This document shows, one piece after another, positions 33,478 to 42,412 of a stretch of DNA of 64,000 nt. Source of the DNA: Streptomyces diastatochromogenes (GTDB lineage Bacteria; Actinomycetota; Actinomycetes; Streptomycetales; Streptomycetaceae); contig NZ_MCGQ01000052.1 of assembly GCF_002242805.1 (NCBI RefSeq), forward strand, positions 1 to 64,000, given 5' to 3'. The translations under genes and the position numbers were made by a program. How positions within the stretch are numbered: position 1 is the first letter of the stretch; each line of letters begins with the position of its first letter. The notes under the pieces are model-generated. The model was not told the DNA's origin, did not search any database, and was given only the letters and a program-made list of their open reading frames with translations.

Positions 33478-35201
33478 CGGAGGGCTCCGGCGGCCGGTGC
33501 CAGGGGGCGGGCGGAGCCGGTGGGCTGCTTGCGGACGAAGGCCGACCGCAGGGCGTGGTACGGGGCCTCGGGGTCGAAGAAGATGGCGTACATACGGGCG
33601 AGTTCGTCACGCCGGTGGTCCGCGAGCGGCCGTACCCGCTCGTCGGCGTGGCGTGCCGCGGCCTTGGCGGCGATCCGGCGCCCGAGGTCCGGGGCTGCGG
33701 CGAGGCCGGCGGCCAGTCGCCCGACCTCGGCGGCGAACTCCCCCGGCCCGGTGGGCACGAGCCGGTCCACCAGTCCCAGCCGCTCGGCCGAGGCGGCGCT
33801 CAGCGGCAGCGCCTCGTCGGTCAGCCGGTGGGCGGTGTCGGCTCCGACGCGGCGCGGCAGCGTGTACGTCCAGAACTCGGATCCGTACAGGCCCATGCGC
33901 CGGTAGTGCGGGTTGAGGACGGCGCCCGTACGGCACCAGACCTGGTCGGCGGCGAGGGCGAGCATGGCGCCGCCCGCGGCCGCGTTGCCGGCGAGCGCGG
34001 CCACCACCAGCCGGTCGGTGGTGCGCAGCACGGCCTCGACGAGGTCGTCCATGGCGGTGATGTTGGTCCAGGACTCCTCGGCCGGGTCGGCGGACGCCTC
34101 GATGACGTTCAGGTGGATGCCGTTGGAGAAGAAGTCGCGTGCGCCGCCGAGCACCAGGACGGAGGTGGGGCGGTCGAGCGCGTACCGGTAGGCGGCGAGC
34201 AGTCTGCGGCACTGGTCGGTGCTCATCGCCCCGCCCGGGAAGGAGAAGCCGAGGAAGCCGACGTCGCCGCGCCGCCGGTAGCGGATGTCGGTCCAGGTGC
34301 GGCGGCGCGGGGGCAGTTCGAGCGGGGCCCCGGCCTCCGGGAGATCGAGCGTGCCGGAGAACGAGGCGAGCACGGAGGCGGCGGGGCGCCGGAAGGGCGC
34401 CGGGTCGCCGGAGTTCTTGCGCGGGCGGAGTTCCGGGATCCACACGGCGCCGTCCCGGGTGGCCCGGCAGACCGCGCCCGCCCGGGTCGCGAGCAGTTCT
34501 CCGGGGCGGCCGCGCAGCCGGTCCTCGGGGTGCCCGCCGTGCAGGAACACCTCGCGGCCGAGGAGTTCGTCCAGGACGCCCGGCTGCGAGTCGGCGCCGC
34601 GGAGCTTGCGCAGCACGGTCTCGGTGGTGTCGTGCGCCCAGTCGACGCGCCGCCGCTCCTGCCGGTAGAAGTCGCGCCACACGACCTTCACGGACGCGTC
34701 GGACGTGCCGGGGTCGCCGGTCTGCGGGCGGGGTTTGTACGAGGCGTCGGCGTACCGGCGTACGGCCAGCAGGACGGCGGCCACGGCGGCGTCGGAGGCC
34801 TCGTTGCGGTACAGGTCGCTCTTGCCGACGGACGGCACGGGGAAGGGCTCCGCCGCCCAGATGTCCCCTGCGTCCATGGCCGCCTCGGCCTGGAGCACGG
34901 TCACGCCCCAGCGCGGCGCCTGCTCGGCGATCGCCCAGTCCAGCGCGGACGGGCCGCGGTCGCCGGGCGGCCCCGGATGCACGATGAGGCAGGTGTGCTC
35001 CCGCCAGACGTCCTCGGGCAGGGCCGTCTTCAGCATCGGCGCGACGACCAGGTCCGGGCGCCGTTCGCGTACGGCGGCACGGACCGGGTCGGCGCCGTGC
35101 GTGGCGAGTACGACGTCCACGCGGTGTCCTTGGTCCGAGAGTTCGGCGTACAGCCGCTGGGAGAGGCTGTTGAACGCGCTGGCCACGAGCAAAATGTCCA
35201 T
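33474..35201 (-). CDS. hoxX: HoxX-type maturation protein for the active-site CO ligand
   Basis: The 575-aa protein has a formyltransferase-like N-terminal half (MDILLVASAFNSLSQRLYAE, VVAPMLKTALPEDVWRE, IVHPGPPGDRGPSALDWAI). The C-terminal half is enoyl-CoA-hydratase-like (VGFLGFSFPGGAMSTDQ, ALAGNAAAGGAMLALAADQV, LYGSEFWTYTLPRRVG). HoxX makes CO for the active site from formyl-tetrahydrofolate, which allows hydrogenase assembly in air. It is the first gene of the leftward maturation operon. ATG 35201 is chosen because the N-terminal fold begins there; longer frames upstream have no matching content. Confidence 0.93.
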   Translation of the reverse strand: MDILLVASAFNSLSQRLYAELSDQGHRVDVVLATHGADPVRAAVRERRPDLVVAPMLKTALPEDVWREHTCLIVHPGPPGDRGPSALDWAIAEQAPRWGVTVLQAEAAMDAGDIWAAEPFPVPSVGKSDLYRNEASDAAVAAVLLAVRRYADASYKPRPQTGDPGTSDASVKVVWRDFYRQERRRVDWAHDTTETVLRKLRGADSQPGVLDELLGREVFLHGGHPEDRLRGRPGELLATRAGAVCRATRDGAVWIPELRPRKNSGDPAPFRRPAASVLASFSGTLDLPEAGAPLELPPRRRTWTDIRYRRRGDVGFLGFSFPGGAMSTDQCRRLLAAYRYALDRPTSVLVLGGARDFFSNGIHLNVIEASADPAEESWTNITAMDDLVEAVLRTTDRLVVAALAGNAAAGGAMLALAADQVWCRTGAVLNPHYRRMGLYGSEFWTYTLPRRVGADTAHRLTDEALPLSAASAERLGLVDRLVPTGPGEFAAEVGRLAAGLAAAPDLGRRIAAKAAARHADERVRPLADHRRDELARMYAIFFDPEAPYHALRSAFVRKQPTGSARPLAPAAGALR

Positions 35202-35410
35202 GACATGGCATGTTCGTCCCTCTCCGGGGAGCCGGGAAGAACCCCTGCGGCGTTTCGTCCGCCCCGGTCGGGTCGCTTCCTCCATCCGGATCGCATTCCG
35301 GGCGGCTGCTGCGGCACCGCGGGCGCGGATGCGGGGGCCGGGACGCGGCGGCACGATGGAGGGGGCGGGCAGGCCCGGACACGCCCGCTCCCCGCGCTGG
35401 AAGTGATCCC

Positions 35411-36016
35411 ATGGCACAGCAATCGGCGACCAGGGACCGGACGGCCGCACCGGTCGGGTTCGGCAGTGTCTTCCTCTCCTTCGCACCGTGGATCGTGTTC
35501 ACGGTGATCGCCGGACCCAGCACCTGGGAGTACGCGGCCCTGGCCGCGCTGGTCACCGCTCTCGTGCTGTCCGGCCAGGACATCCTGCACGGCAGGCTCT
35601 CGATCCTCGACGTGACGGGCATCGTCTTCTTCGCCGTGATCTGCGTGCTGGCGCTGGCCCTGGGCCGGCCGCAGCTCCTCTGGCTGGAGACGTACGCACA
35701 GGTGATCGCCAACGGGGTCATCGCCGTCGTGGCCCTCGGATCGCTGTTCTTCCAGCCGTTCACGGAGCAGTACGCCCGGCGGTCGGCGCCGCCCGAGGTG
35801 TGGGACTCGCCGCTGTTCAAGCGCATCAACCGGGTGCTCACGGCGGTGTGGGGCGTGGTCTTCGCGGTCATCGCGGTGCTGGGCTGGCTGGCCATCCGGA
35901 TACCGTCGGCGAGCGACTGGCTCAACTGGGTCCTGCCGGTGGCGCTGCTGGTGTGGGCCGTCAACTTCACCCGACGCTACCCGGAGTCCCAGCGCGGCCG
36001 GGCCCTGCCATCGTGA
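35411..36016 (+). CDS. Integral membrane protein with SPW-repeat-like layout
   Basis: The 201-aa protein shows about five membrane segments (FGSVFLSFAPWIVFTVIAG, YAALAALVTALVLSGQDI, IVFFAVICVLALALG, VIANGVIAVVALGSLFF and VVFAVIAVLGWLAI). It starts 210 bp from divergent hoxX. No catalytic motif is seen, and I cannot place it in a characterised family. The close DUF2267 gene (17 bp downstream) suggests a joint unit. Confidence 0.65.
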   Translation: MAQQSATRDRTAAPVGFGSVFLSFAPWIVFTVIAGPSTWEYAALAALVTALVLSGQDILHGRLSILDVTGIVFFAVICVLALALGRPQLLWLETYAQVIANGVIAVVALGSLFFQPFTEQYARRSAPPEVWDSPLFKRINRVLTAVWGVVFAVIAVLGWLAIRIPSASDWLNWVLPVALLVWAVNFTRRYPESQRGRALPS

Positions 36017-36032
36017 GGAAGGAACCGGCCTC

Positions 36033-36455
36033 ATGCATCACGACGAGATCATCGGAAAGGTGCAGGCCCTCGCCCAGCTGCCCGACCGGGGGTCGGCCGA
36101 GCGGGCGACGCACGCCGTGGTGAGCACGCTCTCGGAACGGCTGCCGTCCGGGCTCGCCCGCCATGTGGCGGCTCAGCTGCCACCGGATCTGGCGGACGAC
36201 ATGCGGCGGGCGGCGGACGCGGCGGTGGGTGCCGACTCGGGCACGGCGGGTGAGCGGTTCGGGCTGACCGTGTTCGCCGGACGGATCGCCGACCGAGCCG
36301 GCACGGACGAGGACACGGCCCTGCGCGACGCCGCGGCCGTACTGGAGGTGCTGGACGCGGCCCTCGCCCCGGAGCTGACCGAGCGGATCGCCGGGGCCCT
36401 GCCGGCGGACATCCGGGAGCTGCTGCCGGTGGAGCGCGCCATCGAGGGGGGCTGA
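36033..36455 (+). CDS. DUF2267 domain protein
   Basis: The 140-aa acidic, helical protein carries the DUF2267 pattern ERATHAVVSTLSERLPSG and ARHVAAQLPPDLADDMR. Homologues are small soluble proteins of unknown function, often in stress-related loci. GAGGAAGGA precedes the ATG at 36033. It is the second gene after the membrane protein. The 246 bp that follow to 36701 show no convincing gene. Confidence 0.75.
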   Translation: MHHDEIIGKVQALAQLPDRGSAERATHAVVSTLSERLPSGLARHVAAQLPPDLADDMRRAADAAVGADSGTAGERFGLTVFAGRIADRAGTDEDTALRDAAAVLEVLDAALAPELTERIAGALPADIRELLPVERAIEGG

Positions 36456-36701
36456 GGCGGACCCCGCTGGTTCGCCACGCGACGTTCACCGCGCGAGGGG
36501 CGGGCCCTCGCGCCACGGGTGACGAGAGAGGCTGAGGCAGGAGCGCACTCGTTCGCCGCGCGGGGGCGGGCTCCCCTGCCCGCGGGTTGTGAAGCGGCCC
36601 CGACCGCGCGTTGTGCCGTCCCCTTCCGCAGCTTGCGCTTACCGTTCTCTGAATGTGACCGGCAGTCAGGGTTCGGGCGCGGAGCGGAGGCGGGAGGCCT
36701 G

Positions 36702-37868
36702 GTGGGCGGTGCGGGTCGGCGGACGGGCGGCGGACGTCGGTCGGGTCGGGCGGTGCTGGGCAGTCGTCCGGCGTACTCCGTGCGGCTCCCGGCGATCGCC
36801 CGGTCTCCCGAACCGGACGCCCCGGCGGCCTGGCGCACGGTGCCGTGGCTGCGGGTCGCCGCGGCCTACGCCTGGCGCATCATCCTCGTCGGCATCGTCG
36901 TCTACGGCGTCTTCGGCATCCTCGGCCGCTTCCAGCTCATCGCCGTCGCCCTGTTCCTCGCCCTCGTCGTCACCTCGGTCCTGCGCCCTCTCGCCGATTT
37001 CCTCAACCGCGTCTTCCCCAGGCCCCTCAGCGTCGCGATCGCCCTCGTCGGCAGCCTGCTGCTCCTGATGGGCCTGCTCGCGCTCGTGGGCAACGCGGTG
37101 GCGGGCGAGTCGGCCCGGCTGGCCGGGGAGTTCCGCGGCGGCATCCACCGCATCGAGGAGTGGCTGCAGCGTCCACCGTTCCGGCTCAGCCCGGGCCGGC
37201 TCTCCGATCTGCAGCGCCAGGTGACCGACTACATCTCCGGGCACCGGGCCAGCCTGCTCAGCAGCGCGCTGTCGGGACTGGGCCGAGTTGTCGAGGTGAT
37301 CACGGGCGGCGCGCTCGCGCTGTTCGCCTCCGCCTTCTTCATCCACTCCGGCGAGCGCATGTGGCGCTGGGCGCGCGACCAGCTGCTGCCGGGCGGTGCC
37401 CGTCCGGCCTGGGACCGGGCGGGGCGCGCCGCCTGGCGGACGTTCGCCGGGTACACGCGCGGCATCATCATCGTGGCGGCCACCAACGCCGTACTCGTCG
37501 GCATCGCCCTGCTCGTGCTGCGGGTACCGCTCGCGCTGCCGCTGACGCTGCTGGAGTTCTTCGCCGCGTTCGTGCCCCTGGTGGGCTCGCCGGTCGCGCT
37601 GGGTGTGGCCACGATCGTCGCCCTGGCCGGGCGCGGGCCGCTCACGGCCGCGGCGGTGCTGGTGCTGATCGTCGTCATCGGCCAGCTCGAAGGGCATGTG
37701 CTGCACCCGCTGGTGATGAGCTGGGCGGTGGCCTTGCACCCGCTCGTCGTCGCCGTGTCCGTCATCGCGGGCAGCATCGTCGCGGGGGTGATCGGAGCCG
37801 TCGTCGCCGTCCCGCTCATCTCGGTCGTGTGGGCGGTGCTGCGCGCGCTGCGGACGGTGCCGCCATAG
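36702..37868 (+). CDS. AI-2E transporter family (TqsA/PerM-like) permease
   Basis: The product has about 388 aa with eight hydrophobic segments. Family elements are RIILVGIVVYGVFGILGR, PLSVAIALVGSLLLLMGLL, TFAGYTRGIIIVAATNAVLV, LLEFFAAFVPLVGSPVALGV and QLEGHVLHPLVMSWAVALHP. Family members export or take up signals, Na+/H+ or osmolytes; no substrate can be inferred. The start is uncertain: GTG 36702 has GGGAGG just upstream and removes an Arg/Gly-rich unmatched N terminus that would follow from earlier starts. Confidence 0.82.
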   Translation: MGGAGRRTGGGRRSGRAVLGSRPAYSVRLPAIARSPEPDAPAAWRTVPWLRVAAAYAWRIILVGIVVYGVFGILGRFQLIAVALFLALVVTSVLRPLADFLNRVFPRPLSVAIALVGSLLLLMGLLALVGNAVAGESARLAGEFRGGIHRIEEWLQRPPFRLSPGRLSDLQRQVTDYISGHRASLLSSALSGLGRVVEVITGGALALFASAFFIHSGERMWRWARDQLLPGGARPAWDRAGRAAWRTFAGYTRGIIIVAATNAVLVGIALLVLRVPLALPLTLLEFFAAFVPLVGSPVALGVATIVALAGRGPLTAAAVLVLIVVIGQLEGHVLHPLVMSWAVALHPLVVAVSVIAGSIVAGVIGAVVAVPLISVVWAVLRALRTVPP

Positions 37869-37916
37869 GCCGATGCCACGTCAACTTCCGCGCTTTTCAA
37901 CGGCTCGGCCCACGGC

Positions 37917-38474
37917 TCAGCGCAGGGCAGACGCCACGAGGCCGTGGATCTCCTGCCCGGACACGCTCCCGCCGTTCACCAGCCGGTCGAAGACCAGCCC
38001 GTCCACGCAGGTCAGCAGGGTGACCGTACGCTCTTCGGCATCCTCGACGCCGTGTGCGGCCAGGAAGTCCTGTACGGCCTGACGCGCCAGGTTCTCGCGC
38101 GGCACCAGGATCTCGCGCAGCTCGGGGTGGTGCACGCTCTCGACGGCGCACGCGTAGCGGGCGAGGGACCGGCGTCGCCCCTCCCCGGCGAGCCGGAGCC
38201 CGGTGAAGGCCAGGAGGCCCGCGGTCAGTTCGGCGGCGTTCCGGGGCACCGGTGTCCTGGCCCCGATCTCCTGGAACTCCGCCTGGTCGACCGCCACCAG
38301 GCGTCGGACCAGTGCGGTGAGCAGCGCCTGGCGGGTGCGGTAGTAGGCGGACGTGGTGCCGGGCGGCAGGTTCGCCGCGCGGTCCACGGCGCGGTGTGTC
38401 AGTCCGCGCATTCCGGCGTCGGCGAGCACGCCGATGGCCGCGTCGGCGAGGACAGTACGTCGATCGGTGGGCAC
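37917..38474 (-). CDS. TetR family transcriptional repressor
   Basis: The 185-aa regulator has a helix-turn-helix (ADAAIGVLADAGMRGLTHRA, then DRAANLPPGTTSAYYRTRQA, residues 10-50) and a helical ligand domain. It is divergent from a FAD monooxygenase gene, with two palindromes between them that fit its operator. It probably represses itself and that gene. The start codon is GTG at 38474. Confidence 0.88.
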   Translation of the reverse strand: MPTDRRTVLADAAIGVLADAGMRGLTHRAVDRAANLPPGTTSAYYRTRQALLTALVRRLVAVDQAEFQEIGARTPVPRNAAELTAGLLAFTGLRLAGEGRRRSLARYACAVESVHHPELREILVPRENLARQAVQDFLAAHGVEDAEERTVTLLTCVDGLVFDRLVNGGSVSGQEIHGLVASALR

Positions 38475-38481
38475 CCCCTCT

Positions 38482-38543
38482 TTCTACACCCCCGCTTCTA
38501 CAGCTGTAGAGGGCCGGGCTACGCTCCTTCTACACCTGTAGAA
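38482..38543. promoter_or_regulatory. TetR operators, two palindromes and a half-site
   Basis: Site 1 is the perfect palindrome TCTACAGCTGTAGA (38497-38510). Site 2 is TTCTACACCTGTAGAA (38528-38543), perfect except for its central two bases. A half-site TTCTACA lies at 38482-38488. The common core TTCTACA-N2-TGTAGAA occurs only in this 95-bp divergent space as far as I can see. Confidence 0.8.
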
Positions 38544-38569
38544 AACCTGCGCGTGGAGAGGGGACCGGC

Positions 38570-39727
38570 ATGGGCGGTACCGCAGTGGTGGTCGGTGGCG
38601 GGATCGGGGGGCTGTCCGCAGCGATCGGCCTGCGCCGGATCGGCTGGCAGGTGACGGTCCTCGAACGTGCCGCCGTGCCGGCCGACGCGGGTGCGGGCAT
38701 CTCGCTGCACGCCAACGGGCTGCGCGCGCTGGACGCGCTCGGCGTCGGCGCGGCGGTGCGTGCGGCGGCCCGGCCGCAGTACAGCGGGGGCACCCGCACT
38801 CCCTCGGGCAGTCTGCTGGCGCGCATGGACGGGGCCGCGCTCGCGCGCGAGCTGGGCACGCCGATCGTCGGCATCCCGCGCGCCACGCTGCACCGCCTGC
38901 TGCGCGCGGCGCTGCCTCCGGAGTGCCTGCACACGGGCGTCTCCGTTCCGTCGGTCGACCGCTCGGCTCCCGACCGGATCGCGGTGCCGACCGGAGCGGG
39001 TGTCCTGGAGGCGGACCTTGTCGTCGCGGCCGACGGCGTGGGCAGCCGGCTGCGCGGCCAGGTGTTCCCGGACCATCCCGGCCCGGTCTACAGCGGGTCG
39101 ACGGTCCTGCGCGCCATCACCGCGCGCCCGGTGGAGCTGAGCAGCGACTTCGAACTGACCTGGGGACAGGGGGCGGAGTTCGGCCACATCGCCTTCGCCG
39201 ACGGGCGCGCCGAGTGGCACGCGGTGCTCAACTCCCCGCCCGGCGTGCGTCACGCGGACCCGCTCGGCACACTCCGCGACCGCTTCCGCGACTGGCACGA
39301 ACCGATCCCGGCGCTCCTGGCGGCGACCCACCCCGAGGCCGTACTGCACCACGACATCCACGAGTTGGTGACACCCCTGCCGACCTACGTCGCGGACCGG
39401 ATCGCGTTCCTCGGCGACGCGGCCCACGCCATGACCCCGCATCTCGGTCAGGGCGCCTGCCAGGCCCTGGAGGACGCCGCCACACTGGCCGCGGCACTGG
39501 CCGACGCGCCCACGGTCGCGACGGCACTGGCCCGCTACGACACCGAGCGCCGCCCCCGCGCCCAGTCGGTCGCCCGCGCGGCCCGGCAGGCAGGCCGGAT
39601 GGGCCAGCAGCTGTCCCATCCCGCGGCCGTCGCCCTGCGCAACACGGCCCTACGACTCGCCCCGTCCCGAGCGACGATCCGCGGCATCCTGCGCCACGCC
39701 GACTGGACACCGCCGAGCCTGGGTTGA
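38570..39727 (+). CDS. FAD-dependent monooxygenase (aromatic hydroxylase-like)
   Basis: The 385-aa enzyme starts with an FAD-binding Rossmann motif (VVVGGGIGGLSAAIGLRR, residues 5-22). It has DLVVAADGVGSRLRG, a second FAD contact, and the GD motif AFLGDAAHAMTPHLGQGACQ near 278-297. This is the PHBH-type group that hydroxylates aromatic or unsaturated ring substrates using NAD(P)H and O2. It is controlled by the divergent TetR gene in all likelihood. No biosynthetic partner is adjacent, so detoxification is a reasonable guess. Confidence 0.88.
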   Translation: MGGTAVVVGGGIGGLSAAIGLRRIGWQVTVLERAAVPADAGAGISLHANGLRALDALGVGAAVRAAARPQYSGGTRTPSGSLLARMDGAALARELGTPIVGIPRATLHRLLRAALPPECLHTGVSVPSVDRSAPDRIAVPTGAGVLEADLVVAADGVGSRLRGQVFPDHPGPVYSGSTVLRAITARPVELSSDFELTWGQGAEFGHIAFADGRAEWHAVLNSPPGVRHADPLGTLRDRFRDWHEPIPALLAATHPEAVLHHDIHELVTPLPTYVADRIAFLGDAAHAMTPHLGQGACQALEDAATLAAALADAPTVATALARYDTERRPRAQSVARAARQAGRMGQQLSHPAAVALRNTALRLAPSRATIRGILRHADWTPPSLG

Positions 39728-39745
39728 GGCCGCCGCAGGCGAAGG

Positions 39746-39773
39746 ACACCTGGTCAGACCGGGCCGGTGTCCC
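39746..39773. terminator. Possible hairpin between convergent monooxygenase and nmtR genes
   Basis: A 7-bp pairing ggacacc/ggtgtcc with a loop of about 14 bases lies in the 79-bp space between the two convergent stops. It is modest in strength and could be fortuitous. Confidence 0.35.
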
Positions 39774-39806
39774 ATGCGGAGCGGCCGGCGCCGACCCTCA
39801 CGGCGG

Positions 39807-40184
39807 TCAACCCGCGGGCCGGTCCGTGTCCGGGGTGTCGGGCAGGCCGAGGCGGAGGTGTTCGGTGTGGTAGACGGCCTGGTCGAGGAGTTCGGCGACG
39901 TGGTTGTCGTAGAGGTCGTAGATGACCGAGCGGCCCTGGCGGCGGCCGACGACCAGGCCGAGGTTGCGGAGGAGGCGCAACTGGTGGGAGCAGGCGGACT
40001 GTTCCATGCCGACCTCGGTGGCCAGTTCGGTGGCCGCGCACGGGCCTTCCCGTAGCCTCGCGAGGATCAGCAGCCGGGACGGGGTGGCCAGGGCCTGCAG
40101 CGTGGTCGCCACGCGGGCGGCGCTGTCCGCGTCGAGGCGGGTGCGCGGCACGGACTGCCGCGCGCGAGTTGCTCCATGGCCCAT
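39807..40184 (-). CDS. nmtR: NmtR-type ArsR/SmtB nickel-cobalt sensor
   Basis: The 125-aa repressor begins MGHG, matching the N-terminal nickel ligands of Mycobacterium NmtR. It has the winged helix (LATPSRLLILARLREGP, MEQSACSHQLRLLRNLGLV). The alpha-5 metal site is complete: DNHVAELLDQAVYHTEHL has Asp, His, His and His in the NmtR positions. Metal binding should release DNA and allow expression of the divergent ATPase gene. A 9-bp inverted repeat lies between them. Confidence 0.92.
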   Translation of the reverse strand: MGHGATRARQSVPRTRLDADSAARVATTLQALATPSRLLILARLREGPCAATELATEVGMEQSACSHQLRLLRNLGLVVGRRQGRSVIYDLYDNHVAELLDQAVYHTEHLRLGLPDTPDTDRPAG

Positions 40185-40192
40185 GGGGTCAT

Positions 40193-40235
40193 CATACAGG
40201 TGATACTTGAAAGCCTCTTCATATGTACCTGTATG
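40193..40235. promoter_or_regulatory. NmtR operator and divergent promoter
   Basis: A perfect inverted repeat CATACAGGT (40193-40201) / ACCTGTATG (40227-40235) surrounds a weaker inner repeat with TGAA (40208-40211) and TTCA (40218-40221). A possible -35 TTGAAA lies at 40207-40212, with a -10-like element near 40230-40237 for the ATPase gene. The AT content is much higher than around it. The arrangement resembles the AT-rich 12-2-12 type sites of ArsR/SmtB sensors. Confidence 0.7.
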
Positions 40236-40280
40236 GTGGGCGGGCTGGTTCCCCCTGCCCTGCCGAAGGGTTCATTCGTC

Positions 40281-42308
40281 ATGTCCTCCGTCCTGACCGA
40301 CCGCCCGGCGCCGCTCGGTTCCGCCCCCTCCGAGGCCGCCGGCCCCGGGCGGCGGACCCGGGTGTCCGCCCTGCCCGAGGCCCGTTGGGCCGCCGCGGCC
40401 ACGGTGCTGTTCCTCCTCGCGCTGCCGTTGCAACTGACCGGTGCGCCCGGCTGGGCCTGGGGAGTGCCGTACGCGCTCGCGTACGCCGCCGGCGGCTGGG
40501 CGCCGGCGTGGGCCGGGCTGCGGGCGGTGCGGGAGAAGACCCTGGACGTCGACCTGCTGATGATCGTGGCCGCGCTCGGGGCGGCCGCCGTCGGACAGGT
40601 GATGGACGGGGCGCTGCTGATCGTCATCTTCGCGACGTCCGGCGCGCTGGAGGCGCTGGCCACCGCGCGCACCGCCGACTCGGTGCGCGGTCTGCTCGAT
40701 CTGGCTCCGGTCACCGCGACCCGGCTGCGTGCCGACGGCCGGGAGGAGACCGTCGCCCCGGCGGACCTCGCCGTCGGTGACACCGTGCTCGTCCGGCCCG
40801 GGGAGCGGATCGGCGCCGACGGTCAGGTGCTGGACGGGGCCAGCGAGGTCGACCAGGCCACCATCACCGGCGAGCCGCTTCCGGTGACCAAGGGGCCGGG
40901 TGACGAGGTGTTCGCGGGCACGCTCAACGGCACCGGCGCGCTGCGCGTGCGGGTCGGGCGGGACGCCGCCGACTCGGTGATCGCCCGGATCGTCCGCATG
41001 GTGGAGGAGGCGTCCGAGACCAAGGCACCGACCCAGCTGTTCATCGAGAAGGTCGAACAGCGTTACTCGCTCGGCATGGTGGCGGCGACGCTCGCGGTGT
41101 TCGCGGTGCCGCTCGCCCTCGGTGCCGCGCTGACCGACTCCCTGCTGCGGGCGATGACCTTCATGATCGTCGCCTCGCCGTGCGCGGTCGTCCTGGCGAC
41201 CATGCCGCCACTGCTGTCCGCGATCGCCAACGCCGGCCGGCACGGGGTGCTGGTGAAGTCCGCGGTGGTGATGGAACGCCTGGGCCAGGTCGACGCGGTG
41301 GCGCTGGACAAGACCGGCACCCTCACCGAGGGCACTCCGCGCGTGACCGACATCCTGCCGCTGCCCGGCTCCGGCCTGGACGAGAAGGAGCTGCTCGCCC
41401 TCGCCGCGGCCGCCGAGCACCCCAGCGAACACCCGCTGGCCCGGGCCGTGGTCGACGCCGCCCGGACCCGAGGCCTCACCGTCGCCGCCGTGCGGGACTT
41501 CGCCTCCGCGCCCGGCATCGGCGTACGGGCCAGGGTCGAAGGCCGTACCGTCGCGGTGGGCGCGCCGGAGCGGCTGCTGTACGACGACCGGTCAACTGCC
41601 CAGCTCGCGCCTGCGGTTCGGGACGGCGCCCAAGCCTTCGTCGCCGATCTGGAGGACGGCGGCCGTACCGCGGTGCTGGTCACCGCCGACGGCGTCCCCG
41701 TCGGCGTCCTCGGTATCGCCGACCGGCTGCGACCGGAGGCCGCCAACACCGTCGCCTCCCTCACCGCACTCACCGGCAGCCGCCCGATGCTGCTCACGGG
41801 CGACAACCCCCGCGCCGCCGCCCGGCTGGCCGCCGGGGTCGGCATCACCGAGGTGCGCGCGGGGCTGCTGCCTGAGGACAAGGTGGCCGCGGTGCGGGAG
41901 CGGGAGAGCGCCGGCCGCAGGGTGCTGGTCGTCGGCGACGGCGTCAACGACGCGCCCGCCCTGGCCGCCGCCCACACCGGGATCGCCATGGGCCGCGCCG
42001 GATCGGACCTGGCCCTGGAGACCGCCGACGCGGTGATCGTCCGCGACGAACTGGCCACCGTGCCCACCGTGGTGGCCCTCTCCCGGCGGGCCCGGCGCCT
42101 GGTCGTGCAGAACCTCGTCATCGCCGGCGTGTTCATCACCGGCCTGGTCGTCTGGGACCTCACGGCCACCCTGCCGCTGCCGCTCGGTGTCCTCGGCCAC
42201 GAGGGGTCGACCGTCGTCGTCGGCCTCAACGGCCTGCGGCTGCTCCGGGAGACGGCGTGGGTGAAGGCCGGTGCCGGCGAGGGGCAGTCGGTCACGTCGG
42301 GCTCCTGA
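40281..42308 (+). CDS. P1B4-type metal-transporting ATPase (CtpJ/CtpD-like)
   Basis: The 675-aa pump lacks an N-terminal HMA domain. The membrane metal motif reads IVASPCAVVLATMPP (SPC in place of CPC), and the end has GHEGSTVVVGLNGLRLL. Both are marks of the P1B4 group, which exports cobalt, nickel or iron. Catalytic motifs are ALDKTGTLTEGT (phosphorylated Asp), SEHPLARAV, LLTGDNPRAAARL and VVGDGVNDAPALAAA. In Mycobacterium NmtR controls the P1B4 pump CtpJ, and this pair looks the same. It may also limit nickel for the hydrogenase. ATG 40281 is preceded by GAAGGG. Confidence 0.92.
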   Translation: MSSVLTDRPAPLGSAPSEAAGPGRRTRVSALPEARWAAAATVLFLLALPLQLTGAPGWAWGVPYALAYAAGGWAPAWAGLRAVREKTLDVDLLMIVAALGAAAVGQVMDGALLIVIFATSGALEALATARTADSVRGLLDLAPVTATRLRADGREETVAPADLAVGDTVLVRPGERIGADGQVLDGASEVDQATITGEPLPVTKGPGDEVFAGTLNGTGALRVRVGRDAADSVIARIVRMVEEASETKAPTQLFIEKVEQRYSLGMVAATLAVFAVPLALGAALTDSLLRAMTFMIVASPCAVVLATMPPLLSAIANAGRHGVLVKSAVVMERLGQVDAVALDKTGTLTEGTPRVTDILPLPGSGLDEKELLALAAAAEHPSEHPLARAVVDAARTRGLTVAAVRDFASAPGIGVRARVEGRTVAVGAPERLLYDDRSTAQLAPAVRDGAQAFVADLEDGGRTAVLVTADGVPVGVLGIADRLRPEAANTVASLTALTGSRPMLLTGDNPRAAARLAAGVGITEVRAGLLPEDKVAAVRERESAGRRVLVVGDGVNDAPALAAAHTGIAMGRAGSDLALETADAVIVRDELATVPTVVALSRRARRLVVQNLVIAGVFITGLVVWDLTATLPLPLGVLGHEGSTVVVGLNGLRLLRETAWVKAGAGEGQSVTSGS

Positions 42309-42412
42309 CCCCTACCAACGGTGCCGTCAGGCGACGGCGGCCGCTCCGTGAGACAGCAGTCGGCCACCTCGGACTCCTCACACCGACCAACCGTGCCGTC
42401 AGGCGACGGTGG
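42285..42412. repeat. 56-bp imperfect direct repeat at the ATPase 3' end
   Basis: Copies lie at 42285-42340 and 42357-42412, 72 bp apart, each starting cagtcgg and ending tgccgtcaggcgacgg(c/t)gg, with about nine differences. Copy 1 includes the ATPase stop codon, and copy 2 includes the stop codon of the opposite-strand gene at 42399. It looks like a local duplication at the meeting point of two convergent genes. Confidence 0.8.

Noticed and set aside
42285..42412. Attachment sites of an integrated element
   Set aside because: Only 72 bp separate the copies, with no integrase or tRNA gene in between.
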